Both the position numbers and the translations under genes were made by a program. DNA of 64,000 nt from the NCBI RefSeq assembly GCF_000017165.1, contig NC_009634.1, positions 62,001 to 126,000 of the forward strand. The letters run 5' to 3'. The stretch is from Methanococcus vannielii SB (GTDB taxonomy: Archaea; AGJL01; Methanococci; Methanococcales; Methanococcaceae). The notes under the pieces were generated by a model, which made no database searches, was not told where the DNA came from, and saw only the letters and a program-made list of their open reading frames with translations. This document shows, piece after piece, positions 39,625-47,992 of the stretch (positions within the stretch are counted from its first letter, which is position 1; every line of letters starts with the position of its first letter).

Positions 39625-40514
39625 TTGGAGATATGGAGTATATGGTAGAAATTAGTGCTTTAATATTTAAATATTTAATAATGTTTTTAATAAGTGTTTA
39701 TATTTTAAACATTTCAAGCCATTTTATTAAATTAAGATTTTTTGGAAGTAAATTAAATGAACAAATCAAACTTTTAAATGAAGGTTCTGAAAAAATCGAG
39801 AACTTAAATGAACAGTACCTGGAAAATATAAAAATTATTGATAAAAAACTGGATTTTGTTAACGAATTTAAAGAGAATATAGATGGTGGTTTAAAAAGAA
39901 TTAAAAACCTAATGGATAACTTTCAAAACGATGTAAAAGACGATTTTGAAGAGGGTATTTCTAATTTAAATAACTCTGTTGATGAATTAAACAAAATATC
40001 TGAAACAGAGGATGAATTGCGAAAAGAAATTCAGAAAAATAAAAATGAATTAAATAAACTGGAAAAATCAATCGTTGAATTTTTAAAATCAAAATATGCA
40101 GTATTGGATTTAGATTCGACCGATAAAGCTATAAATAATACAAATAGAGAAATTAACCAGTTTATTAAAATACTGCGTACCAATGGCGTTAAATTTGAAG
40201 TAATAATGCCTAACAAAGGGGATGAATTTGATAATATAAATCATACTGCAGTGGGGGAAAAAGAATGTAAGGATGTAGAGAATGGGAAAATAATAAGCTG
40301 TGAAACTATCGGGTATATTTATGGCGAATTTATTGAGAAATCCCGAGTAATCTTATGCAAAAATGAAATTCAAAAACAGAATAATTCAGAAGAAAGTCTT
40401 AATGATGATTCAAAAAATTCTGAACAAAAAGATGAGAAAATTCAAACATCTAATGAAAATAATGAATTAGGGGAAAATTTAGAAAAGATAATCAACGAAG
40501 AAACAAATCTCTAA
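39618..40514 (+). CDS. Membrane-anchored GrpE-like coiled-coil protein
   Basis: A 298-residue protein with an N-terminal membrane segment (LIFKYLIMFLISVYILNISS), a long coiled coil (about residues 50-160), and a GrpE-like head: GVKFEVIMPNKGDEFDNINH, then TIGYIYGEFIEKSRVILCK. GrpE is the nucleotide exchange factor of Hsp70; a membrane anchor is unusual for it. The C-terminal 50 residues are charged and low-complexity. The start at 39618 follows GGTGGT inside the end of the TPR/J-like gene, and the Hsp70 gene follows 19 bp later. Confidence 0.75.
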   Translation: MVIGDMEYMVEISALIFKYLIMFLISVYILNISSHFIKLRFFGSKLNEQIKLLNEGSEKIENLNEQYLENIKIIDKKLDFVNEFKENIDGGLKRIKNLMDNFQNDVKDDFEEGISNLNNSVDELNKISETEDELRKEIQKNKNELNKLEKSIVEFLKSKYAVLDLDSTDKAINNTNREINQFIKILRTNGVKFEVIMPNKGDEFDNINHTAVGEKECKDVENGKIISCETIGYIYGEFIEKSRVILCKNEIQKQNNSEESLNDDSKNSEQKDEKIQTSNENNELGENLEKIINEETNL

Positions 40515-40533
40515 AACTCAAGGGGTGTTATAA

Positions 40534-42255
40534 ATGAGTAATCCAATTATTGGAATTGATTTAGGAACTTCTACTTCAGAAATTTTTGTATTTAAAGATG
40601 GAAAGCAAATGCCTATAAACGATCCGGAAAGTGATAGTTCGGTAGTTCCCTCAATTATTGCAATGCAAAACAGTGAGATAATTGTTGGAAGTCAGGCTAA
40701 AGGACTTTTAAATTCGCTTCACGAGTTAAAAAGAAAAAGGGGAACTGGCGAAAAAATACGGTTTGAAAATCAAGAATTTTTTGCAGAAGAACTCGAAGCG
40801 CATATTTTAAAAAAATTAGTTAAGAATGCTGAAGATTACCTTGGGGAAAAAATATCTGATGTAGTAGTAACTGTACCTGCAAATTTTGCAGAACCTGCGA
40901 GAAAAGCCACATATAATATTGGAAAACTTGCCGGTTTGAATGTATTGGGGCTGATTAACGAACCAACTGCTGCAGCACTTGCTTTTGGAATAAGAAATTT
41001 ATCCTCAAATGAAAATATTGCGGTTTTTGATTTTGGGGGAGGAACATTGGATATTTCTGTTCTGGAAATGATGGGCGGATTTTTAGATGTTAAAATAAGT
41101 AGCGGAAATCCAAAACTAGGTGGAAAGGATATTGATGAATTAATAGTTGAATACTTAAAAAAGAAGTTTTTATCCGGAAATCCGAATTCAAACATCTTAA
41201 ATAATCAACAGAATTTACTTAATTTAAAGCTGAAAGCGGAAGAATTAAAAAAGAAATTATCAATGGTAACAAGTTCTGACGTTTACATTCCAAATTTTGG
41301 TGGTGCAGGCAAAGATTTAGAATTGACTATTACTCGAAATGAATTTAACAATGCCATAAAACCAGTACTTGATGAAATAAGAGTTTGTATTCGAGATGCA
41401 TTAAAAAAGGCAAATGATAAAGGCGTTACTCAAAAAGATATATCCCGGGTATTACTTGTAGGGGGATCTTCACGAATTCCAGTAATTCAGGAAGTGGTAA
41501 TGCAAGAATTTGGAACCGCATTGGATAAAAGTATCTCTCCAGATCTTGCAGTTGGAATTGGGGCTTGTATTCAAAGTGCAATATTAAACGGAGCGATTAA
41601 TCCCGATGAATTAATGATAATGGATGTTTCACCATTTTCATTAGGGGTTGAATGTTTGGGGATAAGAAACGGAGTTATCATACCTACCGAGTATTCCAGC
41701 TTAATGCCAATCAATTCGCCAATGCCTTATTCTGTTACAAATACATATAGTTTACTTCACGAAGAGCAGAACGCTGTAGTTATTAAACTATTTCAGGATC
41801 CTACAGGAATTGCAACCGTAACTGATGATGAAGGGGTAATTTATACTGGGATTGAAGGAATTATTGAAAATATTCCTAAATCAGATAATGGAATTCCGCA
41901 CCCTGTTAAAATAGATTTTTCTTACGATAACAATGGATTAATTACCCTTAAAGCAACAATTCCAACGCTAAACAATAAAGAAATATATATCGAACAAAAA
42001 ATTACGGAAGGGCTTAATTTACAAGAAAATAATCCGAAAAGTGTTAAAATTCCTATTTCAAATGGTTCCCATGGGGAATACACAATATACGTTGAAAGAG
42101 CTGAAAAAATACTGAACTCGAACGAAGGCGATGAATACCAAAGAGATGATTTAGCTAACACACTTGAAAGATTTAAAAAAGCGTGGAATGATTCCGATAA
42201 TTCAAAAATAATTCGTTATTCAGATCGGTTGATTGAATTACTTGCAGATTTTTAA
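40534..42255 (+). CDS. Hsp70/DnaK-family chaperone
   Basis: A 573-residue Hsp70. The ATPase domain has the phosphate-1 loop IIGIDLGTSTSEI, INEPTAAALAFGI, phosphate-2 AVFDFGGGTLDISVLEM, and the adenosine motif LLVGGSSRIPVIQEV. The substrate domain is shorter than in DnaK (about 610-640 residues), with a reduced lid, resembling HscC-type proteins. The start at 40534 follows AGGGGTG. Hsp70 is patchy in archaea, so acquisition by transfer is likely. It closes the TPR/J-like, GrpE-like, Hsp70 operon. Confidence 0.88.
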   Translation: MSNPIIGIDLGTSTSEIFVFKDGKQMPINDPESDSSVVPSIIAMQNSEIIVGSQAKGLLNSLHELKRKRGTGEKIRFENQEFFAEELEAHILKKLVKNAEDYLGEKISDVVVTVPANFAEPARKATYNIGKLAGLNVLGLINEPTAAALAFGIRNLSSNENIAVFDFGGGTLDISVLEMMGGFLDVKISSGNPKLGGKDIDELIVEYLKKKFLSGNPNSNILNNQQNLLNLKLKAEELKKKLSMVTSSDVYIPNFGGAGKDLELTITRNEFNNAIKPVLDEIRVCIRDALKKANDKGVTQKDISRVLLVGGSSRIPVIQEVVMQEFGTALDKSISPDLAVGIGACIQSAILNGAINPDELMIMDVSPFSLGVECLGIRNGVIIPTEYSSLMPINSPMPYSVTNTYSLLHEEQNAVVIKLFQDPTGIATVTDDEGVIYTGIEGIIENIPKSDNGIPHPVKIDFSYDNNGLITLKATIPTLNNKEIYIEQKITEGLNLQENNPKSVKIPISNGSHGEYTIYVERAEKILNSNEGDEYQRDDLANTLERFKKAWNDSDNSKIIRYSDRLIELLADF

Positions 42256-42351
42256 ATTTTAACTTTTTTTAGATTTTTTTAAATTAATACAACCACGATA
42301 TATGGGGATGATAACATATTACCTCCCGATGTTAGAGATCAAGAAAAAATA

Positions 42352-42780
42352 ATGCGTTATGCCCAGTGGAGACGTCAATCTCAATCTAAACCTACTTCAA
42401 CAGCAGGTGACGATTCTATCGACTGGGATCTAACCCAAATCTTATTTGCATTATTTTTTATTGCGCTATTGTATCATAACTATGGAGACATACATTTTGG
42501 AATATACTGGATTTTGGTAATAATGGCAGGAATTACGATATTGACCAATAAATTTGAGCGATTTTTTAAAGCCATTATAAATTCAGTTTTTGGAATTAAT
42601 ATGGTGGCATTAGCTCTTGCTCTTATCCTATACGGGGGATTGTTTATATTGGGATTGTTTTTGACTTTACTGGGTGCGGAATTCTATCCATTTATAAGTA
42701 TAATGTCTGCAAAAACTTATGTTTCGATAGTTTTAATCCTTGGAATGACTTCCGCATCTTTAACTACACTTGTAAAATAA
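42352..42780 (+). CDS. Multi-spanning membrane protein of unknown function
   Basis: A 142-residue protein with a basic N-terminus and three to four membrane segments (QILFALFFIALLYH, YWILVIMAGITIL, MVALALALILYGGLFILGLFLTLL, TYVSIVLILGMTSA). The start is uncertain: the same frame is open upstream to 42283 and would encode DDNILPPDVRDQEKI, with an SD-like GGGGATGAT at 42304, but no standard start codon there. ATG 42352 lacks a good ribosome binding site. It follows the Hsp70 gene by 96 bp and may belong with it. Confidence 0.6.
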   Translation: MRYAQWRRQSQSKPTSTAGDDSIDWDLTQILFALFFIALLYHNYGDIHFGIYWILVIMAGITILTNKFERFFKAIINSVFGINMVALALALILYGGLFILGLFLTLLGAEFYPFISIMSAKTYVSIVLILGMTSASLTTLVK

Positions 42781-42948
42781 TACTTTAGTAAATTTATTTG
42801 GGGTACTTATTTTACTTTTTATGGCATATTCTTACTAAAAACATATTTAACTTACTTATTTTGTTTATTTTTCGGAACGAAACAACATTTTAAATAATAT
42901 TTAAAACATCAGGATTGGTGTTCATAAATATTAATCATGAGGTTTAAA

Positions 42949-43305
42949 ATGGGTTATCACAAGTATAAAAATAAAAGCGGGTCATATTATCGGGGTAGAT
43001 CCAAAAGTGGTAAGTATTACACAGTAAGTAATCAAAATGATGATGGGGGAATGGCAATACTATTTTTGGTTGCGTCAGGATTGAGTATTGGGCTAATCAT
43101 GACAATATATGAAAATTTTAGTGTATATATGGTTGCGATCCCCATATGTTTTTCTATTATATCAAAATCTGTTGTTAAATATTATTTATCATTTTTTGCG
43201 ACCATGATTATTGCAAACATACTTTTAATGATTAATATGGGTAATATTTTATGCTATATTCTATGTATTTGGTTGGAATTTAATAGAGAATCCAATAATG
43301 TCTAA
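42949..43305 (+). CDS. Membrane protein of unknown function
   Basis: A 118-residue protein with a basic, glycine- and tyrosine-rich N-terminus (GYHKYKNKSGSYYRGRSKSG) and about three membrane segments. ATG 42949 follows GAGGTTTAAA and is preferred to ATG 42937, which overlaps that site. I do not recognise the family. It could form a unit with the preceding membrane protein and the tiny frame after it. Confidence 0.55.
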   Translation: MGYHKYKNKSGSYYRGRSKSGKYYTVSNQNDDGGMAILFLVASGLSIGLIMTIYENFSVYMVAIPICFSIISKSVVKYYLSFFATMIIANILLMINMGNILCYILCIWLEFNRESNNV

Positions 43306-43375
43306 AACAACGTATATTTATATGCTTCTAAGTCTAAGTTCAATCATCGCATTGTTATTTGGCACTCAAAATTAA
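43298..43375 (+). CDS. Possible 25-residue hydrophobic peptide
   Basis: Short frame overlapping the previous stop by 8 bp, starting MSKTTYIYMLLSLSSIIALL. The composition is that of a single membrane helix and the overlap suggests coupling, but there is no clear ribosome binding site, so it may not be real. Confidence 0.3.
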   Translation: MSKTTYIYMLLSLSSIIALLFGTQN

Positions 43376-43486
43376 TTTAATTTTAGACATTGATTCATAA
43401 CATTTTCTTTTAATTTTTAATCGCAATATACTAAGTTCAAAACACACGGCACCACTATCAAATCCAGATGAAAATTCAATATATCT

Positions 43487-44776
43487 TTAATTTTTCTTCA
43501 AAATATACACAAATTCTTTTCCCGCTTTTTTCTTTTCCAAATATCCTAAATCGACTAAATGGTTTAAATCCGCTCTTCCGGTTGCATATGCGACATTATA
43601 CGTTTTAACAATTTCTTTAATTGTAATTATGTTTTCAGGAGTTTTTAAAATTTCTTTTAAGATTTCAGCCTGTCTTAAATTAAGATCTTCGGATTTACTT
43701 ATTAACTTTAAAACTTCTTTCTGTTCAGCCTGTTTTATGCTTAAATAATTCAAGATTTCATCAAGCGATTTACAGATGCATTCCAGGTTGTATTTTATAA
43801 AATACGTTAAATCCCCTTTATCGTCTTTATAAAAAGTATCTGATTCTGTTTTTAAATAAGCGTCCCGATACTGCCCCTTTGATCCATTAATTACTCTTGA
43901 AATTGCCATGTATTCAAATAACCAGTAATCATTCTTTAAAAGGTACCAGTAAAATAGGGATCGTGCAGTTCTCCCGTTTCCATCATTAAATGGGTGGATA
44001 TATCCAATTAAAAAGTGGATTATAATTCCTTTTATTATTGGATGGATGAATTTGTCTTTTGAATTTGAAAATTCGCAGAATTCTTCCATCAATTTTTCAA
44101 CTAACCCATATTCGGGCGGTTGATGAAGAAGTGTTCCATCAGTCGAATAAACTGCAATTTCATTATCTTTTCTAAATTTTCCAACAAATTCGGGATCTTC
44201 AAGCGTTCCATCGGTTATAAGTTTATGAATTTTTAATATTTCTTCGACTGAAAATTCTTTGTTTTTTATTGTAAGGATGTATTTCATTGTATTGTAATTA
44301 TTAAGGATCATTTTTTGATCTTTATTTTTCGGCTTTCGGCCTTTTTTTAGCATTTCCTTAGCTACATTTCTCGTAGTTACTGCCCCTTCAATCTGGCTTG
44401 ACGCAATTGCTTCTTCCATCAATGAATCTATAATATATCGTTCTTTTTCGCTTGGAATGGATTCGAGTGCAGTTGAAAGGTTTCCAGAGGCTGATTTATC
44501 GAGGGTATGTAACTTTTCAATGAATTCATCGATTAAAGAATAATTAAATATCCAGTTTCCAAAATGTATCGATTTTAAATTATTCATTCTAAACATTTTC
44601 ATGATTGTCCAGATTATAACTGGATCTACTGGAAGTGTTTTATGTTTTAATTCATTAAAATGAAGATACTTTTCATTGTATTTTTGGACAATATCAATTA
44701 TTTCCCGATTTGGTACGTATTTAAGTGCAATTTCAATGTTTTCGTTTGAATATTTCGGAATTTCTGGAAGTTTCAT
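43487..44776 (-). CDS. Fic-domain protein (putative AMP transferase) with C-terminal winged helix
   Basis: A 429-residue Fic protein. The active-site loop is HPFNDGNGRTARSLFYWYLL, a full HPFx(D/E)GNGR motif, so transferase activity is expected. An N-terminal inhibitory helix (ASSQIEGAVTT) marks a self-inhibited class II Fic. A winged helix at the C-terminus (ETIKEIVKTYN-like region near residue 380) suggests DNA binding. Fic proteins modify target proteins, usually by AMPylation, and may act as toxins. Upstream lies a cluster of TATCAA/TTGATA boxes. No separate antitoxin is adjacent. Confidence 0.88.
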   Translation of the reverse strand: MKLPEIPKYSNENIEIALKYVPNREIIDIVQKYNEKYLHFNELKHKTLPVDPVIIWTIMKMFRMNNLKSIHFGNWIFNYSLIDEFIEKLHTLDKSASGNLSTALESIPSEKERYIIDSLMEEAIASSQIEGAVTTRNVAKEMLKKGRKPKNKDQKMILNNYNTMKYILTIKNKEFSVEEILKIHKLITDGTLEDPEFVGKFRKDNEIAVYSTDGTLLHQPPEYGLVEKLMEEFCEFSNSKDKFIHPIIKGIIIHFLIGYIHPFNDGNGRTARSLFYWYLLKNDYWLFEYMAISRVINGSKGQYRDAYLKTESDTFYKDDKGDLTYFIKYNLECICKSLDEILNYLSIKQAEQKEVLKLISKSEDLNLRQAEILKEILKTPENIITIKEIVKTYNVAYATGRADLNHLVDLGYLEKKKAGKEFVYILKKN

Positions 44777-44780
44777 AAAC

Positions 44781-44876
44781 TATCAACTATCATTTTCTAT
44801 CAATTCATTACATTTTGATAGATATTGATATTATCACATATATCATTTTCTATCAATTCATTACATTTTGATAGAT
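44781..44876. promoter_or_regulatory. Direct repeats with TATCAA/TTGATA boxes upstream of fic
   Basis: A 36-bp sequence occurs twice, perfectly, at 44788-44823 and 44841-44876 (53-bp period). Each copy contains CTATCAA and TTGATAG as inverted arms 11 bp apart. Extra TATCA and TGATA boxes lie between and around the copies (for example 44781, 44829 and 44931). The density suggests a multi-site operator, perhaps for the Fic protein through its winged helix. Confidence 0.7.
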
Positions 44877-44967
44877 TATATAAATCAAAGATTTATTAAC
44901 ACAAAAAACTCTGTTTTTTAGTGTATTGATAGTTCAATATCAGCAGTTTCTAAAACATTTAAATACC

Positions 44968-45020
44968 TTTACCTATAGATAGGTAAATAATTGTATTTTA
45001 TTTACCTACGTACAGGTAAA
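44968..45020. promoter_or_regulatory. Twin palindromic operators TTTACCT-N6-AGGTAAA
   Basis: Two sites with identical 7-bp arms, 44968-44987 (spacer ATAGAT) and 45001-45020 (spacer ACGTAC), start exactly 33 bp apart, about three helical turns, and lie immediately before the AAA_14 ATPase gene. The identical arms and different spacers show that the arms are the conserved element. Confidence 0.75.
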
Positions 45021-45036
45021 TATTTGGGTGAGAAAT

Positions 45037-46308
45037 ATGGAACTTCGGGATACTATAAAATCAATAATTAAAGAATACGAACAAAAGGACATATCATTAA
45101 ATGAAAGGAATATATCTCTACCAAAAACAAATAAAGCCCTTTCCGTAGTCGGAATAAGAAGATCTGGAAAAACATCCATACTAATGAAATTATTTAAGAA
45201 AACTGAAAATTCAGTATTTTTCCCACTTGATGACGATCGAGTATTTCCCGTAACTATCGATACATTAAGAGAAATAGTGAAAGTTTCAAAAGAAATTTAT
45301 CCCAATGAAAAAATAACGTTCTTTTTTGACGAAATTCAGGAAATTGAAAACTTTGAACTTGTTATAAAAAGGTTGGTTGAAAAAGAGGATTATAAAGTTT
45401 ATTTAACGGGGTCTTCATCAAAATTACTTTCAAAAGAAATTGCAACACAGCTTCGAGGGAGAAGCCTAAGTGTTGAAGTATTTCCTTTATCTTTCAAGGA
45501 ATGCCTCGATTTTAGGAATATAACGTTAACGGATATTTTAACTGAACAAGAACATGCCAATATACTGAATAACTTGGAAAATTACCTAAATTACGGGGGA
45601 TTTCCGGAAGTCGTTCTTGAAGAAGAAAATCGTGAAGATATTTTGAAAAATTATCTTGATATGGTAATCTATAAGGACATTGTTGAAAGGCATAATGTGA
45701 AGAATACCGATTCATTGCGTTTATTTTTAAAATTTTTAATCAATTCAAACACGAAAAAAGTTTCGATTAATAAACTTGCAAATCATTTCGGATCTATGGG
45801 GGTTAGTGTAAGTAAAAACACCCTTTATGAATATTTAAGCCATTTAAATGATTCTTACGTTATATTTCCATTAAAAAAATACGCATACAGTTTAAGAGAA
45901 AGCAGTTTAAGTTTAATGAAGTCATACGTGATAGATAATGGGTTTATAAATATATATGACTTTAAAAATTCGAGTGATATTGGAAAATACCTTGAAAATG
46001 CGGTTTTTATTGAATTGAGAAGAAAAGGTTTAGTTGAAAATCAAGATCTCTTTTACTATGAAGACGATATTGGTGAAGTCGACTTTCTAGTTAAACAGGA
46101 TGAAAAAGTTTCAAACCTAATAAACGTCTGTTATAACTTAAATTTTGAAAATTACGATAGGGAAATTAAAAAACTTGTTAAAATCGGGAAAAACATTGGA
46201 TGTAATAAATTGTATCTGATAACTTTTGACCAAGAGCGGGAAATAATTGAAGAAGGCGTTTTAGTTAAAGCCATTCCATTTTGGAAGTTTACTGATTTAG
46301 AAATTTAA
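45037..46308 (+). CDS. AAA_14/DUF4143 ATPase
   Basis: A 423-residue ATP-binding protein. Walker A is VVGIRRSGKTSILMKL, Walker B KITFFFDEIQEIENFE, and the sensor YLTGSSSKLLSKEI, followed by LRGRSLSVEVFPLSFKE, which is typical of this family. The C-terminal DUF4143 part has a restriction-nuclease-like fold (LFYYEDDIGEVDFLVKQ). Members are common in archaea and have no settled role. ATG 45037 follows GGGTGA, which includes an in-frame GTG (45028). Expression is probably controlled by the twin operators just upstream. Confidence 0.82.
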   Translation: MELRDTIKSIIKEYEQKDISLNERNISLPKTNKALSVVGIRRSGKTSILMKLFKKTENSVFFPLDDDRVFPVTIDTLREIVKVSKEIYPNEKITFFFDEIQEIENFELVIKRLVEKEDYKVYLTGSSSKLLSKEIATQLRGRSLSVEVFPLSFKECLDFRNITLTDILTEQEHANILNNLENYLNYGGFPEVVLEEENREDILKNYLDMVIYKDIVERHNVKNTDSLRLFLKFLINSNTKKVSINKLANHFGSMGVSVSKNTLYEYLSHLNDSYVIFPLKKYAYSLRESSLSLMKSYVIDNGFINIYDFKNSSDIGKYLENAVFIELRRKGLVENQDLFYYEDDIGEVDFLVKQDEKVSNLINVCYNLNFENYDREIKKLVKIGKNIGCNKLYLITFDQEREIIEEGVLVKAIPFWKFTDLEI

Positions 46309-46333
46309 TTCTTTCGTGAAAATTTATTTAATT

Positions 46334-46590
46334 TTATAAACCAAGAAACTCTTTTCTTTTGGTTTCATCAGTTATGTCAATATGTTCTGAAACATTTGAT
46401 TTTCTGTTTTTTAATACTGAATTTACAAATTCTTCACTGAATTCTTCATCAGAATTTAAAATTTTATATAATTCTTCAACATTGCTTACCCTAACGCTTT
46501 TACCCTCTTTGAGCCTTTTTTCAGCTTCAATACATTCTTCAATGAATGCGGGGCTAAACTGTTCATTTGTTTCATTTCTAAATTATCCAT
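46334..46590 (-). pseudogene. Frameshifted small antitoxin-like gene
   Basis: Minus-strand frame that begins MDNLE and continues, after one lost base near 46571, as NETNEQFSPAFIEECIEAEK and on to ITDETKRKEFLGL. The composition (acidic start, FIEECIEAEKRLKEGKSVRV) resembles short archaeal antitoxins. A C-terminal fragment of a relative lies at 33152-33238. No toxin gene is adjacent. Confidence 0.6.
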
Positions 46591-46691
46591 CTTTATTCCC
46601 CTTTCGGTTCAAACTTATCAAATGCTTCGTCTGATTAAGTAATATTTTAACTATCCCCTTAAGAAGTAATTTTTCAATATTATTTATTTAA

Positions 46692-46919
46692 TTTAACGAT
46701 TATAAATTCTATACAATTACTAAAAAGATAAAAATTTAAAACATTTTATAGGACAATTTATGAACAGGCGACTTTCAATGGATAAAAATGCTGAAAATTC
46801 AGACGAATATGAAGAAACAGAACCTGAATTAAGACCGGAATTCATTGAAAAAATAGAAAAGATTAAAAAAGGAAAATTTATAAAAATCGAAGATTTTGCT
46901 AAACATATGGATTAAAATA
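46692..46919 (+). repeat. Duplicated segment, copy A (intact antitoxin-like gene)
   Basis: This segment is about 85-90% identical by eye to 47993-48217, in the same orientation. It contains the upstream region and the full gene at 46778. The two copies flank the 46991 pseudogene and the DUF2283/DUF4258 pair. Confidence 0.8.
46778..46915 (+). CDS. Small antitoxin-like protein (45 aa), RelB-like
   Basis: A 45-residue acidic protein: MDKNAENSDEYEETEPELRP, then FIEKIEKIKKGKFIKIEDFAK. The EFIEKI-KKGKFIKIEDF pattern is like that of short archaeal antitoxins placed before RelE-type toxins, but no toxin follows, so it is an orphan. The start at 46778 follows AGGCGA; in the copy at 48076 this site reads AGGTGA. 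The family assignment is by resemblance only. Confidence 0.55.
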   Translation: MDKNAENSDEYEETEPELRPEFIEKIEKIKKGKFIKIEDFAKHMD

Positions 46920-46990
46920 AAAAATATACATTTAAATTTTATTAAATAATTAATATCTTGATCCCCCCAATAGTATATCAGGTGAATATC

Positions 46991-47159
46991 ATGGCATCAT
47001 CATCATTTTTTAGAGAATTTAAGTTAAAAGAAGAAGCTACTGAAATATTTTTAACTGAAATGAATAAAAAAACCAGTTAAGCGAAAACCGACAATGGACA
47101 TTCAAGGGGAACTCAAAAAAGGTGAAGAAGCATTAGAAAGAATATTATCCCATGTATAA
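46991..47159 (+). pseudogene. Frameshifted small antitoxin-like gene
   Basis: The frame begins MASSSFFREFKLKEEATEIF after GGTGAATATC and stops early at 47080. Removing one A from the A7 run near 47064-47070 joins it to PVKRKPTMDIQGELKKGEEA and a natural stop at 47159. The resulting protein of about 55 residues looks like a short antitoxin. The homopolymer suggests slippage. Confidence 0.55.
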
Positions 47160-47262
47160 CCCTTCTTGATAAATTAAGAATAATCCGGATATCTGTCGTG
47201 AAAAATTATTAAATTTATTTTCCCTTAATTTAAAAATATAAAACTCTAAAAATAAAAAAGAT

Positions 47263-47664
47263 TTAAGCAACTGCACTTGTCGCTTGAATGTTAAATGATT
47301 CATTTGAGAGTCCGTATTCATTAAGTGTTTTTGCGTTTATTGATTTTTCAAAGTGTTTGTTTCTTTTTAAAACGTCTAAAATTATGTTTATCTGAACAGT
47401 TTCCTTATAAACTTCTATAAGTCCGCTAGTTCCAACAATATTACTTAAATCAAATTTATTTAATCCAAAAGTTTCCGAAGCATCAATTATTTCAACGCCA
47501 GTAATTAATTTTTCCCCTGTTTTAGTTATTCCCATGTCTAAATAGATGTTATCTACTTCAATTGTGTGGTCGTATTCTGCTTCAATATTTTTTCTTTTAA
47601 TATACATTGCATCAGCTAGAGGATCATAGTCTAAAGTTACATCCTTACCTTCGAATTTACTCAT
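47263..47664 (-). CDS. DUF2283 protein, probable antitoxin
   Basis: A 133-residue protein with the DUF2283 pattern DVTLDYDPLADAMYIKRKN and ITGVEIIDASETFGL. DUF2283 proteins often pair with DUF4258 proteins as likely antitoxin and toxin. ATG 47664 is chosen because GGAGGA lies 6 nt upstream; an upstream extension of the frame has no ribosome binding site and would overlap the partner gene fully. It overlaps the DUF4258 gene by 8 bp. Confidence 0.75.
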   Translation of the reverse strand: MSKFEGKDVTLDYDPLADAMYIKRKNIEAEYDHTIEVDNIYLDMGITKTGEKLITGVEIIDASETFGLNKFDLSNIVGTSGLIEVYKETVQINIILDVLKRNKHFEKSINAKTLNEYGLSNESFNIQATSAVA

Positions 47665-47953
47665 GTTTTGTCCTCCGTTTAGTTTCTTGGGGAATTGGCG
47701 AAATAAAGTAGAATTTGTTAAATCTGTATGAAATAACAAGTATAATGTCTTTTTTTAAATCGTACTCGTAATATAACTTAAATGTATCAGAATTTTGATT
47801 AATTATTCCTTTACACTTTTTAGTTTTAAGTATATTATAAAGTTCATCGAATTTAAAATTTCTTTCTTTTAACCTTTGAACAAAGTGATCAGTTAGTTCA
47901 TAGTTGTTTTCAGAAAGTGTTTTTAAAATTTCTAAAAATTCTTCAATTTCCAT
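47657..47953 (-). CDS. DUF4258 protein, RelE-like probable toxin
   Basis: A 98-residue basic protein: TDHFVQRLKERNFKFDELYNIL, then YYEYDLKKDIILVISYRF, the DUF4258 pattern, which is distantly related to RelE/HigB mRNA interferases. It overlaps the downstream DUF2283 gene by 8 bp, as expected for a toxin-antitoxin operon with the toxin first. The start at 47953 has only a weak ribosome binding site. Confidence 0.72.
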   Translation of the reverse strand: MEIEEFLEILKTLSENNYELTDHFVQRLKERNFKFDELYNILKTKKCKGIINQNSDTFKLYYEYDLKKDIILVISYRFNKFYFISPIPQETKRRTKHE

Positions 47954-47992
47954 TTTTTCACGAATAATTAGTAGTTACATATTAGTTATTAG

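Noticed and set aside
46359-46634. Plus-strand open frame after the AAA_14 gene
   Set aside because: It is antisense to the frameshifted antitoxin-like gene and has a serine-rich shadow composition.
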